NCBI GenBank assembly: GCA_002371135.1
Contig: DFGB01000076.1
Span: 1 to 30,033 of the forward strand
Source: Verrucomicrobia bacterium UBA3761
GTDB taxonomy: Bacteria; Verrucomicrobiota; Kiritimatiellia; RFP12; UBA1067
Length of the DNA stretch: 30,033 nucleotides
Direction: 5' to 3'
Part shown: in pieces, positions 15,154-22,734 of the stretch
Position numbering within the stretch: position 1 is the stretch's first letter
Layout: each line of letters starts with the position of its first letter
Program-made: the position numbers and the translations under genes
Notes under the pieces: model-generated
Seen by the model: only the letters and a program-made list of their open reading frames with translations
Databases searched by the model: none
Told to the model about the DNA's origin: nothing

Positions 15154-16254
15154 TCACCGGTCCACGCGGGCGGAGCCGCCGCCGACAAGTTTCTCGACGT
15201 CGGCCTTGACGGCCATCGAGGTGTCGCCCGGGGTGGTCATCGCGAGCGCTCCGTGCGCCGCGCCGTAGTCGACCGCCTTCCCGGCGTCGTCGAACGTCAT
15301 GAAGCCGTAGATGAGGCCGGAGGCGAACGAATCGCCGCCGCCGACGCGGTCGTAGATTTCAAGCCCCGGACGCTTGATGGACTCCTTGAGTTCGCCCTTG
15401 TACCAGCAGATCGCCGACCAGTCGTTGATTGTCGCGGACTTGACGCTCCTGAGCGTCGTCGCCACCGCCTTGAAGTTCGGATAGATGGAGACGGCCTTGT
15501 CGATCATCTTGCCGAAACCCTCGACGGGGAGGGTGGTGAGGTTCTTGTCTACGCCCTCGACTTCGATGCCCAGCGCGGCGGTGAAGTCCTCCTCGTTGCC
15601 GATCATGACGTCGACGTATTTGGCGATTTCCCTGTTGACGGCCTGCGCCTTTTCGCTGCCGCCGATCGACTTCCACAGGCTGGCGCGGAAGTTGAGGTCG
15701 TATGAAGTGACGGTGCCGTATTTCTTGGCGGCCTTTAGCGCTTCGATGACGACGCCGGCCGTGGTCTCTGAAAGCGCGGCGAAGATGCCGCCCGTGTGGA
15801 ACCAGCGCACGCCTTCCTCGCCGAACAGCTTGTCCCAGTCGATATCGCCGGGCTTGAGCTGGGAGACCGCGGTGAGCCCGCGGTCGGCGCAGCTGCGCGC
15901 GCCGCGGCACCCGTAGCCGCGTTCGACGAAGTTGAGGCCGTTGCGCACCGTGCGGCCGATGCCGTCGTAAGGCACCCACTTCACGTGCGAGACGTCGACG
16001 CCGCCTTGCAGCATGAAATCCTCCACAAGCCGCCCGACCGGGTTGTCCGCGAACGCCGTCACGGCCGTCGTCTTCATCCCGAAACAGCGCCTGAGGCCGC
16101 GCACGACGTTGTATTCGCCGCCGCCTTCCCACACCTTGAATTCGCGAGTCGTGTGGATGCGCCCGTCGCCGGGATCGAGCCGCAGCATTATTTCGCCGAG
16201 CGACGCGGCGTCCCACATGCAGGAACCAGCCGGCTTGACGTTGAGACTTTCCAT
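15154..16254 (-). CDS. kdgK: 2-keto-3-deoxygluconate kinase, PfkB family
   Basis: 366 residues. Cytosolic ribokinase-fold enzyme; the expected reaction is ATP-dependent phosphorylation of 2-keto-3-deoxygluconate (KDG) to KDPG in uronate breakdown. Visible features: N-terminal LGEIMLRLDPGDGR, the sugar-binding GGGEYNVVRGLRR (about 44-56), SYDLNFRASLW (184-194) and the PfkB signature YDRVGGGDSFASG (301-313) with catalytic Asp308. The acidic/Gly-rich EGGGEYNV variant is common in KDG kinases. Somewhat longer than the usual ~310-340 residues, with an insert near 108-125 (FVERGYGCRGARSCADRG) that carries two Cys. The start is supported by AGGAG about 10 nt upstream. It lies ahead of the ExuT-like transporter and behind a divergent promoter. 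Another PfkB substrate (fructose, KDGal) cannot be excluded. Confidence 0.87.
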   Translation of the reverse strand: MESLNVKPAGSCMWDAASLGEIMLRLDPGDGRIHTTREFKVWEGGGEYNVVRGLRRCFGMKTTAVTAFADNPVGRLVEDFMLQGGVDVSHVKWVPYDGIGRTVRNGLNFVERGYGCRGARSCADRGLTAVSQLKPGDIDWDKLFGEEGVRWFHTGGIFAALSETTAGVVIEALKAAKKYGTVTSYDLNFRASLWKSIGGSEKAQAVNREIAKYVDVMIGNEEDFTAALGIEVEGVDKNLTTLPVEGFGKMIDKAVSIYPNFKAVATTLRSVKSATINDWSAICWYKGELKESIKRPGLEIYDRVGGGDSFASGLIYGFMTFDDAGKAVDYGAAHGALAMTTPGDTSMAVKADVEKLVGGGSARVDR

Positions 16255-16275
16255 CTTTTGGGTTCTCCTCTTTTT

Positions 16276-16335
16276 GGTTGAGATTGGTTGGGATTGATTG
16301 GGATTGGTTGAGATTGGTTGGGATTGATTGGGAGT
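16276..16335. repeat. Two 30-bp tandem units of GATTGG-type decamers in the kdgK leader
   Basis: Six decamers (GGTTGAGATT, GGTTGGGATT, GATTGGGATT, then the same three again with the last ending GT) form two 30-bp units. They lie wholly between the kdgK promoter and its ribosome site, so the leader RNA is almost free of G in this stretch. Confidence 0.92.
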
Positions 16336-16350
16336 ATTGAGATTATTGGA

Positions 16351-16379
16351 ATTATATCATATTCTTTCTGGTCTGTCTA
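16351..16379 (-). promoter_or_regulatory. kdgK promoter, minus-strand half of a symmetric divergent pair
   Basis: TAGACA (16379-16374), 17-base spacer, TGATATAAT (16359-16351). The predicted leader is about 90 nt and contains the decamer repeats. The -35 hexamer abuts that of the opposite promoter. Confidence 0.8.
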
Positions 16380-16408
16380 TAGACCGCGCGGGCGGAATAT
16401 GATATAAT
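16380..16408 (+). promoter_or_regulatory. Antiporter promoter, plus-strand half of a symmetric divergent pair
   Basis: TAGACC (16380-16385), 17-base spacer, TGATATAAT (16400-16408). Ten bases separate TATAAT from the ATG at 16419, so the mRNA leader is only a few nucleotides. GAATATGATATAAT is repeated perfectly in inverted orientation in the kdgK promoter. Confidence 0.8.
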
Positions 16409-16418
16409 ATGCGCCATC

Positions 16419-17402
16419 ATGTACAGCGATTTGCCCGTATGGGCTTCAATAGGTTTCATAGTCGCGGGGCTCGTGCTTCTCGCGTGGAGTTCGGATCGGT
16501 TTGTGGCAGGGGCGGCGGCGCTTGCGCGCAATCTCGGCGTTTCGCCGTTCGTAGTCGGCATGGTGGTGGTAGGGTTCGGGACGAGCGCGCCCGAGCTGCT
16601 CGTGAGCGCGTTCTCGGGCGCGTCGGGCCACACCAACCTCTCGCTCGGCAACGCCTATGGCAGTTGCGTCTTCAACATCGCGGCGATTCTGGGCGTCGCG
16701 GCGCTCGTGAGGCCGCTCGCGGTGAAGCGCCAGGTGGTCCTCGCGGCTATACCAATCCTCCTGTCCGTCACGGCCGCCTCGTGGTTCATACTGGGCGACG
16801 GGACGCTTTCGCGGCTCGACGCGGTCGTTCTACTCGTCCTCTTCGCGATCGTCATGCCGCTATACTGCAAATTCGACGACGGCGGCGGCGACGACGGGGC
16901 AGCGACGGTCGCGATGACGACGGGGCGGGCCGCGTTCTGGAGCGTCGCCGGCCTCGCGACGATGGTGGGCGCGAGCCACATCCTCGTCTGGGGCGCGGTC
17001 GACATCGCCCGCGCGCTCGGCGTGAACGAACTCTTGATCGGCCTTACCATCGTCGCCATCGGCACTTCGATCCCCGAACTCGCCTCGGCGATAGCCGCCT
17101 CGCGCCGCAATGAATCGGAGCTCGTCCTCGGGAACATCATCGGCTCGAACATCTTCAACATGCTCGCCGTGGTGGGGATCGCGGGGGCGATTTCGCCCGC
17201 GGCCTCGTATTCGCCATACATACTCATGCGCGACATGCCGGCGCTCGTCGTCGCGACGCTCTCCATCGGCGCGTTCGGCTTCAACTTCCGCCGGCCGCGC
17301 GAAAGAGGCGAGGTCACGCGGATCGAAGGCGCGGCATGGGTGGCCGCGTTCATCGCCTACATGGCGCTCACAATCTATCAGGAAGTCGCAACACATGGCT
17401 AA
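16419..17402 (+). CDS. Calcium/sodium antiporter, CaCA superfamily (YrbG type)
   Basis: 327 residues, about ten membrane segments, inner membrane. The two homologous alpha-repeats that form the ion path are clear: VVGFGTSAPELLVSAFSG followed by GNAYGSCVFNIAAILG (about 45-90), and AIGTSIPELASAIAASRR followed by GNIIGSNIFNMLAVVG (about 208-255). The paired GTSxPE acidic residues coordinate the cation. Length matches YrbG/CaxA-like prokaryotic exchangers. The start codon sits 10 nt after the -10 box and no Shine-Dalgarno is present, so initiation is probably near-leaderless. The 3' end overlaps cmk by 8 bp, so the two genes are co-transcribed. Confidence 0.92.
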   Translation: MYSDLPVWASIGFIVAGLVLLAWSSDRFVAGAAALARNLGVSPFVVGMVVVGFGTSAPELLVSAFSGASGHTNLSLGNAYGSCVFNIAAILGVAALVRPLAVKRQVVLAAIPILLSVTAASWFILGDGTLSRLDAVVLLVLFAIVMPLYCKFDDGGGDDGAATVAMTTGRAAFWSVAGLATMVGASHILVWGAVDIARALGVNELLIGLTIVAIGTSIPELASAIAASRRNESELVLGNIIGSNIFNMLAVVGIAGAISPAASYSPYILMRDMPALVVATLSIGAFGFNFRRPRERGEVTRIEGAAWVAAFIAYMALTIYQEVATHG

Positions 17403-18066
17403 CGTAATCGCAATAGACGGCCCGAGCGGGGCCGGCAAATCAAGCGTCTCGCGCATCGTCGCGAAGAAGCTCGGCTGTCTGCACGTCGATTCCGGCGCGC
17501 TCTACAGGATAATGACTTGGCAGTGCCTTGAGCGCGGCGTGGATACGCATTCGCCCGAAGCCGTCGCCGCCGCCGCCGCGGAGATCGAAATCGAATGCCG
17601 CCCGGAAGACGGCCGCATCGCGTACTACGTCGACGGCGAAGCCCCGGGCGAACGCATCCGCACGCCCGAAATCAACGCCAACGCCTCGTTCGTCTCCGCA
17701 GTCAAGGAAGTCCGCGACAAAGTGACCGCCCTCCTGCGCGGCATGACGCGATACGGCGACCTCGTCGTCGAAGGCCGCGACATCACGACGGCCGTCTTCC
17801 CGGACTCCCCCGCCCGCTTCTACCTCACCGCCTCCGCCGAGGCCCGCGCCGCGCGCCGCCGCAAGGAACAAGTCGAAAAAGGCATCTCCACCGAGTCCGC
17901 CGAGGACGTGAAAGCCAGCCTCGTCGCCCGCGACAAAATGGACTCCTCCCGCAAATACGCCCCCCTCAAAAAGGCCGACGGCGTCCTCGAAATCGACTCC
18001 ACCAACCTCACCCTAGAACAAGTGGTAGAGGAAGTGATGAAGGTGGTCCTAAGTCCTAAATCCTAA
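17395..18066 (+). CDS. cmk: Cytidylate kinase
   Basis: 223 residues. Transfers phosphate from ATP to CMP or dCMP in pyrimidine nucleotide synthesis, cytosolic. The P-loop AIDGPSGAGKSSVSRIVAKKLG is at residues 6-27, the NMP-binding region includes DSGALYRIMTW, and VVEGRDITTAVFPDSPARFYLTAS (about 123-146) and the lid RRRKEQVEKG are typical. The ATG lies inside the last codons of the antiporter gene (8-bp overlap). The C-terminal residues LSPKS and the TAA stop are encoded by a CCTAAGT heptamer array that continues into the intergenic DNA, so this tail is probably not ancestral. Confidence 0.95.
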   Translation: MANVIAIDGPSGAGKSSVSRIVAKKLGCLHVDSGALYRIMTWQCLERGVDTHSPEAVAAAAAEIEIECRPEDGRIAYYVDGEAPGERIRTPEINANASFVSAVKEVRDKVTALLRGMTRYGDLVVEGRDITTAVFPDSPARFYLTASAEARAARRRKEQVEKGISTESAEDVKASLVARDKMDSSRKYAPLKKADGVLEIDSTNLTLEQVVEEVMKVVLSPKS

Positions 18067-18250
18067 GTCCTAGAAGTTCCCTCTTCCCTCTTCCCTATTT
18101 TTATCGCAGAGACTTGAGAGACGCAGAGTACTTGAGAGAGAAAAGCAGAAAAGTTGGAAGGCTGAAAAGTTCTCTCAAGTACTCTGCGCCTCTGCGATTA
18201 AAAACGAGAGGCTTGAAACAAATCGTAAATCGAAAAATCGTAAATCGTAA
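18048..18250. repeat. Composite repeat: heptamers, CTCTGCGT core palindrome and AATCGTA words
   Basis: CCTAAGT/CCTAAAT heptamers (18048-18073) and TTCCCTC heptamers (about 18077-18097) precede a core. In the core, 18122-18139 and 18171-18188 are perfect 18-base inverted arms (CGCAGAGTACTTGAGAGA type). After that come the TTAAAAACGAGAGGCTTGAAACAAAT-type block and AATCGTA words up to 18250. The array begins inside the cmk coding sequence and ends about 10 bases before the permease start. Confidence 0.88.
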
Positions 18251-18260
18251 ATTCTCTTTC

Positions 18261-19085
18261 ATGAAACTCTGCCTCGCAGTGCTGGCCGCGTATCTCGCAC
18301 TCGCCATTTTCGGCGAAGTGCAATATCGCATGGCGGAATACCGCGACGTGACGCCGGCCTACAACACGGTCGACATGTCCGCGCGGTATTCGCCGCCTTG
18401 CCGCGAGCACTGGCTCGGCACCGACAACCTCGGCCGCTCCGTCGCTCTGCGTCTCGTCCAGGGCACGCGAATCGCTTTCCACGTGGGGATAATGACTTCG
18501 CTCATAGCAATACCGCTCGGGGTGTTCCTGGGGCTGATGGGTGGCTATTTCGGCGGGAAGATCGATTCTCTCGTAGTCTGGCTCACGGCGACCGTCGCCT
18601 CCATGCCGGGCCTCCTTTTCATACTCGCGATTTCGCTCGTCGCCGGCAAGGGGCTTCTGGGCATCTACCTCGGCATCGGGCTCACGACGTGGGTGGGAGT
18701 GTGCCGCACCATCCGCGCAGAGACGATCAAGCACGCCTCGCGCGCCTACGTCCTCGCCGCCAAAACGCTCGGCTATTCGCACGCGCGGATCATGTTCCGC
18801 CACATCCTGCCTAACGTCGCGCACATAATACTCATCCAATTTTCGCTCCGCTTCCCGTCGGCCGTCTCGACGGAAGTCTTCATTTCGTTCCTTGGCATCG
18901 GCGTCCAGGGCGAGCCGAGCTGGGGCGTGATGATAAACAACGCCCGTCTGCGCCTCTGGCAAGGCGTGTGGTGGGAACTCGCATTCACCACGCTCGCTAT
19001 TTTCGGCCTCGTCCTTTCGTTCAACCACCTCGCCGACTACCTCCGCGACCGCCTCGACCCGGCCCTGAGGAGCGAGATAAAGTAG
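18261..19085 (+). CDS. ABC transporter permease, DppC/OppC type
   Basis: 274 residues with about six membrane segments; inner-membrane channel subunit of a peptide/nickel-type ABC importer. It shows the DppC/OppC opening HWLGTDNLGRSVALRLVQGTRIAF (about 46-69) and the ATPase-contacting EAA-type loop YVLAAKTLGYSHARIMFRHILPN (about 165-187), followed by FISFLGIGVQGEPSWGVMI. I start it at ATG 18261 because the open frame further upstream is only repeat DNA; no Shine-Dalgarno is visible. No DppB-like partner permease, ATPase or binding protein is encoded within the window, so the rest of the transporter must be elsewhere or lost. The TAG stop lies in a GATAAAGTAG repeat that opens the next intergenic element. 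Confidence 0.88.
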   Translation: MKLCLAVLAAYLALAIFGEVQYRMAEYRDVTPAYNTVDMSARYSPPCREHWLGTDNLGRSVALRLVQGTRIAFHVGIMTSLIAIPLGVFLGLMGGYFGGKIDSLVVWLTATVASMPGLLFILAISLVAGKGLLGIYLGIGLTTWVGVCRTIRAETIKHASRAYVLAAKTLGYSHARIMFRHILPNVAHIILIQFSLRFPSAVSTEVFISFLGIGVQGEPSWGVMINNARLRLWQGVWWELAFTTLAIFGLVLSFNHLADYLRDRLDPALRSEIK

Positions 19086-19343
19086 GATAAAGTAGGAAGT
19101 AGGAAGTAGAGATTTACGATTTACGATTTACGATTTACGATTTATTCGATTTACGATTTTCGATTTGCGCCCGGGGCCTCTCGGGCATCTCTGCGACTCT
19201 GCGTCTCTGCGATAAAAAGGAAGGCTTGAAATAAATCGAAAATCGTAAATCGTAAATCGAATAAATCGTAAATCGAATAAATCGTAAATCGAATAAATCG
19301 TAAATCGAAAATCTCCTACTTCCTACTTTCTACTTCCTACTTA
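19076..19343. repeat. AAGTAGG / AATCGTA inverted composite element
   Basis: From the permease stop outwards: two GATAAAGTAG decamers, GAAGTAG heptamers, then five or more ATTTACG heptamers (to about 19173). A GCCCGGGGCC...CTCTGCGT core and GGCTTGAAATAAAT (about 19225-19236) follow. The mirror image comes next: AATCGTA/AATCGAATA words (19236-19311) and CCTACTT heptamers (19314-19343). The two halves are inverted, so the whole 268 bp can fold back. It separates the permease from the ClC gene. Confidence 0.9.
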
Positions 19344-19367
19344 CGCAAAGCAGTTAGGACTTTACCA

Positions 19368-20780
19368 GTGCATCGCTTTTTTCTATCGTTGTGGAAGTTG
19401 CTGTTCGGTGGCGGGGGGATATCCCTGCGCTCGGGGAAGTATTTTGCCGAGTCGATGCTAGTCGGGGTGTTCACCGGGTTCACCGTCGTCGGCTTCCGCT
19501 ACATGATGCGGCTCGGCAAATGGCTGCTTTTGGACGGCATCGGCCACCACATGGCGATGTCGCGGCTGACAGACGGGGCGGCGATCGGGCGGATGTATTC
19601 GAAGGAGGCGCTCCTCGACCCGCACCGCATCGCTCTCATCTTCCTGCCGGCGGCGGGGGCGCTGCTAGGCTGGCTCTTGATACGCCGCTTCGCATCGGTG
19701 CGCAACGCGCGCGGCACCGGCTCGGCCATCCACGCCTACCACAACGAAGGCGGCTACGTGCCCGCGTCGGTGATCCCCGTCAAATCGACGGCGTCGGTGC
19801 TCACCGTCGCCTCTGGAGGCTCCGGCGGCTATGAAGGGCCTGTGACGCTCATCGGAGCCGCGTGCGGCAGCACGATCGCCACATGGCTCAAACTCGACAC
19901 CCGCGCACGCCGCATTCTCATGGCCGCAGGGCTCGCCGCAGGCATCTCCGCCCTCTTCCAGGCCCCGCTCGCCGGCGCCATTTTCGGCTTCGAAATCTTC
20001 TACTCTTCGAGCGACATCGAATACGAAACCGTCCTCCCTTCGTTCATCGCAAGCGCGATAAGCTACACCATCTACGCCTCGTTCTTCGGCTGGGAGCCGC
20101 TCTTCACTATGCCCGATTGCACCTGCCAGAGCGGCGTAAGGCTGCTGCCGTATTTCGTCCTCGCGCTCACGGTCACGCTCGGCGTCAGAGCCTACATCAC
20201 GCTCTTCAGAGTCGTCGAAAGGCGTTTCGAGACATCGCGCCTCCCAGGCTGGCAGTGCGTCGTAATAGGCGGCCTCGTCACCGGCGTCATAGGCTACTTC
20301 TTCCCGGACGTGCTCGGGCCTTCGTATCGCGTGATACAAGCGTCGTTCACCGCCGGCGCGAACGAACTTTTCGAAGACTCCGGCCCCTTGACCATCGCGG
20401 GCTTCGTCTGCTTCTTTTTCATGAAAGCGATAGCGACTTCGTTCACCGTGGGCTCCGGCGGCTCTGCGGGCGTGTTCGCCCCGGCCATCGTATGCGGCGG
20501 AACGCTCGGCGCGGCGGTCGGGCTCTTCTTCGAGAGCGTCCTGCCCTCCTCGTTCGGCATAGAACCGGCCGCATTCGCCCTCGTCGGCATGGCCGCCTTC
20601 CTCGCGAGCGCCATCCGCATACCCCTCACCGCCATCATCATGATCGCCGAAATCTCCGGCAACCATTCTCTGCTCATGCCGGCGATGTGGGTGTGCGGCA
20701 TCAGCTTCTGGATGAACAACAACTGGTCGCTCTACCGCACCCAGGTCCACTCCCGCTCGTCAAGCCCCGTGCACAGATAG
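19368..20780 (+). CDS. ClC family chloride channel/transporter
   Basis: 470 residues with about ten to twelve hydrophobic helices, inner membrane. Selectivity-filter motifs are in the expected order: GTGSAIHAYH (about 116-125, the GSGIP position), GGYEGPVTLIG (153-163, the GREGP position with gating Glu156) and GSGGSAGVFAPAIVCGG (362-378, the GGIFAP position). The conserved gating glutamate suggests a functional Cl- transporter or H+-coupled exchanger; I cannot place the proton glutamate. No C-terminal CBS domains. The start is a GTG at 19368, about 12 bases after TAGGA; no ATG with a better site lies nearby, so the exact start is uncertain. The gene is followed by a GC-rich hairpin at 20787. 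Confidence 0.9.
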   Translation: MHRFFLSLWKLLFGGGGISLRSGKYFAESMLVGVFTGFTVVGFRYMMRLGKWLLLDGIGHHMAMSRLTDGAAIGRMYSKEALLDPHRIALIFLPAAGALLGWLLIRRFASVRNARGTGSAIHAYHNEGGYVPASVIPVKSTASVLTVASGGSGGYEGPVTLIGAACGSTIATWLKLDTRARRILMAAGLAAGISALFQAPLAGAIFGFEIFYSSSDIEYETVLPSFIASAISYTIYASFFGWEPLFTMPDCTCQSGVRLLPYFVLALTVTLGVRAYITLFRVVERRFETSRLPGWQCVVIGGLVTGVIGYFFPDVLGPSYRVIQASFTAGANELFEDSGPLTIAGFVCFFFMKAIATSFTVGSGGSAGVFAPAIVCGGTLGAAVGLFFESVLPSSFGIEPAAFALVGMAAFLASAIRIPLTAIIMIAEISGNHSLLMPAMWVCGISFWMNNNWSLYRTQVHSRSSSPVHR

Positions 20781-20786
20781 CGGGAT

Positions 20787-20806
20787 GGCCGCGCTTCAGC
20801 GCGGCC
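20787..20806. repeat. REP-like GC hairpin after the ClC gene
   Basis: GGCCGCGCTTCAGCGCGGCC, a 9-bp perfect stem with a TC loop, 6 bases after the ClC stop. It has the same stem-TC-stem design as the hairpins near the RAYT gene but a different stem sequence. No T-run follows, so it is not a standard terminator. It lies between convergent genes. Confidence 0.7.
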
Positions 20807-20832
20807 GAAGCGGGCTCTGGCAGACGACTCGC

Positions 20833-22158
20833 TCATGTCGACGCCTCTTGAGCAAGATAGTATCCGCCCGTCTTCTTGCTGCCGCGATGCTCGATCTTGC
20901 CGGCCGCCACAAGCGATGCGACCGCACGCTCGACCGTGGCTTTGCTCGCCCTGACCGAAGTGAGGAAGTATGGAACGCCGCGACCGGGATGCAACGAGAC
21001 GAGACGCAGGATCGCATCATTTATTCCCTCGTTTATTCCATCAATCGCGCCATCGAGAGCAAGAAACTTTTCGTGGTTCAGGCAGTAGCGCGTCTGCGGA
21101 CCGTCGCCCCGGACGCAAAGAGCGCCGGCAGCGACAAGTTCCGCAAGATCGCGGTCGGCGGTCCGTTCGGACACCTTCGCCATCCGCACCCATTTTGCGG
21201 CCGAAAGGCCTGATGCGACGCCCTTTTCGCCGTCCTCGAACATTCTGAGGATCACCTTGCGGGCGCGCTCAGAGAAGGACGTCCCGTATTTCGCGAGGTA
21301 GTCGCGCTTCGCCGTCACGAAACGAGCGGCGGACGCAAAACCGTTCAACAGCTCCGCCAGCGCGGCGATGAAGAATGCGCACCAGTCCGTCCAGTCCAGA
21401 GAGTGCGAGGCGGCGTTCAGCTCGTCATAGTACGCACGCCTGTGGCGCGAAACCACAGTGGATATCGGCAGGAGCAACGGTGCACCCAGGCCTTCCGCAA
21501 GAACCTTGGCGACAATCGCGCGCCCAACGCGCCCGTTGCCGTCCTCGAAGGGATGGATGGACTCGAAGTGCGGATGGATCGTCGCGCACTTCAACGCGAT
21601 ATCGGCCTCGGTGGAGGCAACACCGTTCCACATCCGCGCGAAGGCGGCGATTTCACTCTCCACCGCCTCCGGCGGCGGCGCCTCGAAGCGGACGCTCGCC
21701 TCGCCAAGCGCGTTCATCGCGACGACCCGCACCGGCTCTTTGCGAAATTCGCCAGGATGGACACCATCCTCGCCGTCCGGAATCAGCGCCCCGTGCCACT
21801 TTTTGACGAGCGCGGCGGTGACGGGCTTGTTCCAATCCTCACGCACCATTAGCATCATCTGCGCCACGCCCTCGGCGCGGGCGTCTTTCGGCAACCCCTT
21901 CGATGGACAAGCTACGCCCAACGCCCGGCAAATCGATGACATGACGACGCTCTCGGCGACGCTCACACCCTCGATCGCGCTCGTCGCCACCGCTTCCGTC
22001 GTGAGCGTCCTTGCGATGGTCTCGTTGTCCTGAGGCCTGCGCAGCGCCTTCTTCGCCGCCTTGAACGCCTTGGAGAACTCCGCCAGCTCGTCGCGCAGCG
22101 CGGCGCGGTTCACGCGCGCCTTCGGCCAACCTTCCATCTGCCAGTTGAACACGCTCAT
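20833..22158 (-). CDS. Fic/DOC-family AMP-transferase-like protein with winged-helix C-terminus
   Basis: 441 residues. Fic proteins transfer AMP or another nucleotide moiety to hydroxyl side chains of target proteins. The catalytic loop is intact: HPFEDGNGRVGR at 202-213 (His202 is the catalytic base). An N-terminal inhibitory motif TSAIEG (59-64, [S/T]xxxE[G/N]) marks a self-inhibited class II Fic. Residues ~290-440 look like one or two winged helices (SERARKVILRMF..., VSERTADRDLAELVAAGAL, SKATVERAVASLVAAGKIEHRG), usual in the transcription-factor-like Fic group. ATG 22158 is chosen because AAAGGAAG stands just upstream; the longer frame beyond it runs through repeat DNA. Its first 53 coding bases are present again at 22650-22702. 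Likely a stand-alone accessory gene; targets unknown. Confidence 0.9.
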   Translation of the reverse strand: MSVFNWQMEGWPKARVNRAALRDELAEFSKAFKAAKKALRRPQDNETIARTLTTEAVATSAIEGVSVAESVVMSSICRALGVACPSKGLPKDARAEGVAQMMLMVREDWNKPVTAALVKKWHGALIPDGEDGVHPGEFRKEPVRVVAMNALGEASVRFEAPPPEAVESEIAAFARMWNGVASTEADIALKCATIHPHFESIHPFEDGNGRVGRAIVAKVLAEGLGAPLLLPISTVVSRHRRAYYDELNAASHSLDWTDWCAFFIAALAELLNGFASAARFVTAKRDYLAKYGTSFSERARKVILRMFEDGEKGVASGLSAAKWVRMAKVSERTADRDLAELVAAGALCVRGDGPQTRYCLNHEKFLALDGAIDGINEGINDAILRLVSLHPGRGVPYFLTSVRASKATVERAVASLVAAGKIEHRGSKKTGGYYLAQEAST

Positions 22159-22182
22159 GCGAACTTCCTTTCTAAAAACGCC
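22106..22182. repeat. 77-bp direct repeat, copy A (5' end of the Fic gene)
   Basis: Identical base for base to 22650-22726. It contains the ribosome site, the ATG and the first codons of the intact Fic gene (MSVFNWQMEGWPKARVNR). Confidence 0.97.
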
Positions 22183-22207
22183 CCCGTGACTCCGCGCCTT
22201 CGCGTGA

Positions 22208-22637
22208 TCATTTCCCGCCTCCTTTCCCCACAACCTCTTCTACCAGCCTCGTCAGCTCCTCCGAGCGGGTCTGTGATGGTAATCAACTCGCATATCTGCG
22301 ACCAGTTCAATTTGTCAGAAATATTCTGACAAATCGGGTAGACAAGATAGAACTTGCGCATGTTGTTCAAGTTCGGGCGGCTGTACCCTCTGCCGAGCCT
22401 TGCCGACAGCAATTTTGAAAGATTTGCCAGAAGGCCCGTGCCATATCTGGCCTTTGCGCTTCCTTGCTGCTCAAACTCTACAATGTATCTGCCGACATTC
22501 CAGTAGGCGACGACCATCGTCGTGTTGACATGCCGAGAAACAGATTCCCGCGCCTCGCGGACAACCTTTACAATGTTGTCCACAAGCGCCGTCAACTGTC
22601 GGTCGTTTTCGCTTATTGCTGCAACTTCATTTTTCAT
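22208..22637 (-). pseudogene. Truncated DUF1016 (YhcG-type) nuclease gene
   Basis: From ATG 22637 the frame gives MKNEVAAISENDRQ, then a good DUF1016 N-terminal domain (about 20-122: VSRHVNTTMVVAYWNVGRYIVEFEQ, LSKLLSARLGRGYSRPNLNNMRKFYLVYP, LNWSQICELI). DUF1016 proteins are usually ~340 residues with a C-terminal PD-(D/E)XK nuclease domain; here that domain is missing. At about 22270 homology stops. A +1-shifted frame reads SEELTRLVEEVVGKGGGK and a stop (22208-22210), which looks like a natural C-terminus, so an internal deletion is likely. The unshifted frame runs on to 22155 through unrelated sequence. Base composition is lower in GC than the neighbours. The remnant lies exactly between the two 77-bp repeats. 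Confidence 0.8.
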
Positions 22638-22649
22638 CTTTTCCCACTC

Positions 22650-22726
22650 CGGTTCACGCGCGCCTTCGGCCAACCTTCCATCTGCCAGTTGAACACGCTC
22701 ATGCGAACTTCCTTTCTAAAAACGCC
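22650..22726. repeat. 77-bp direct repeat, copy B (orphan 5' end of a Fic gene)
   Basis: Exact copy of 22106-22182. It carries a ribosome site and ATG (22702) followed by only 18 Fic codons before the sequence switches to the DUF1016 remnant, so it is a broken gene start. It ends 8 bases before the stop codon of the radical SAM gene. Confidence 0.95.
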
Positions 22727-22734
22727 TTGCCTAT

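Noticed and set aside
18114..18260. A longer N-terminus for the DppC-like permease
   Set aside because: The upstream frame is translated repeat DNA with no relation to permease N-termini.
20787..20806. Rho-independent terminator after the ClC gene
   Set aside because: The stem is strong but no T-run follows on either strand, so it is listed as a REP-like hairpin.
22155..22207. Continuation of the DUF1016 frame to 22155 as real protein
   Set aside because: Homology ends near 22270. The following residues are Arg/Gly-rich and run into the Fic leader, while the shifted frame gives a natural-looking tail and stop at 22208.
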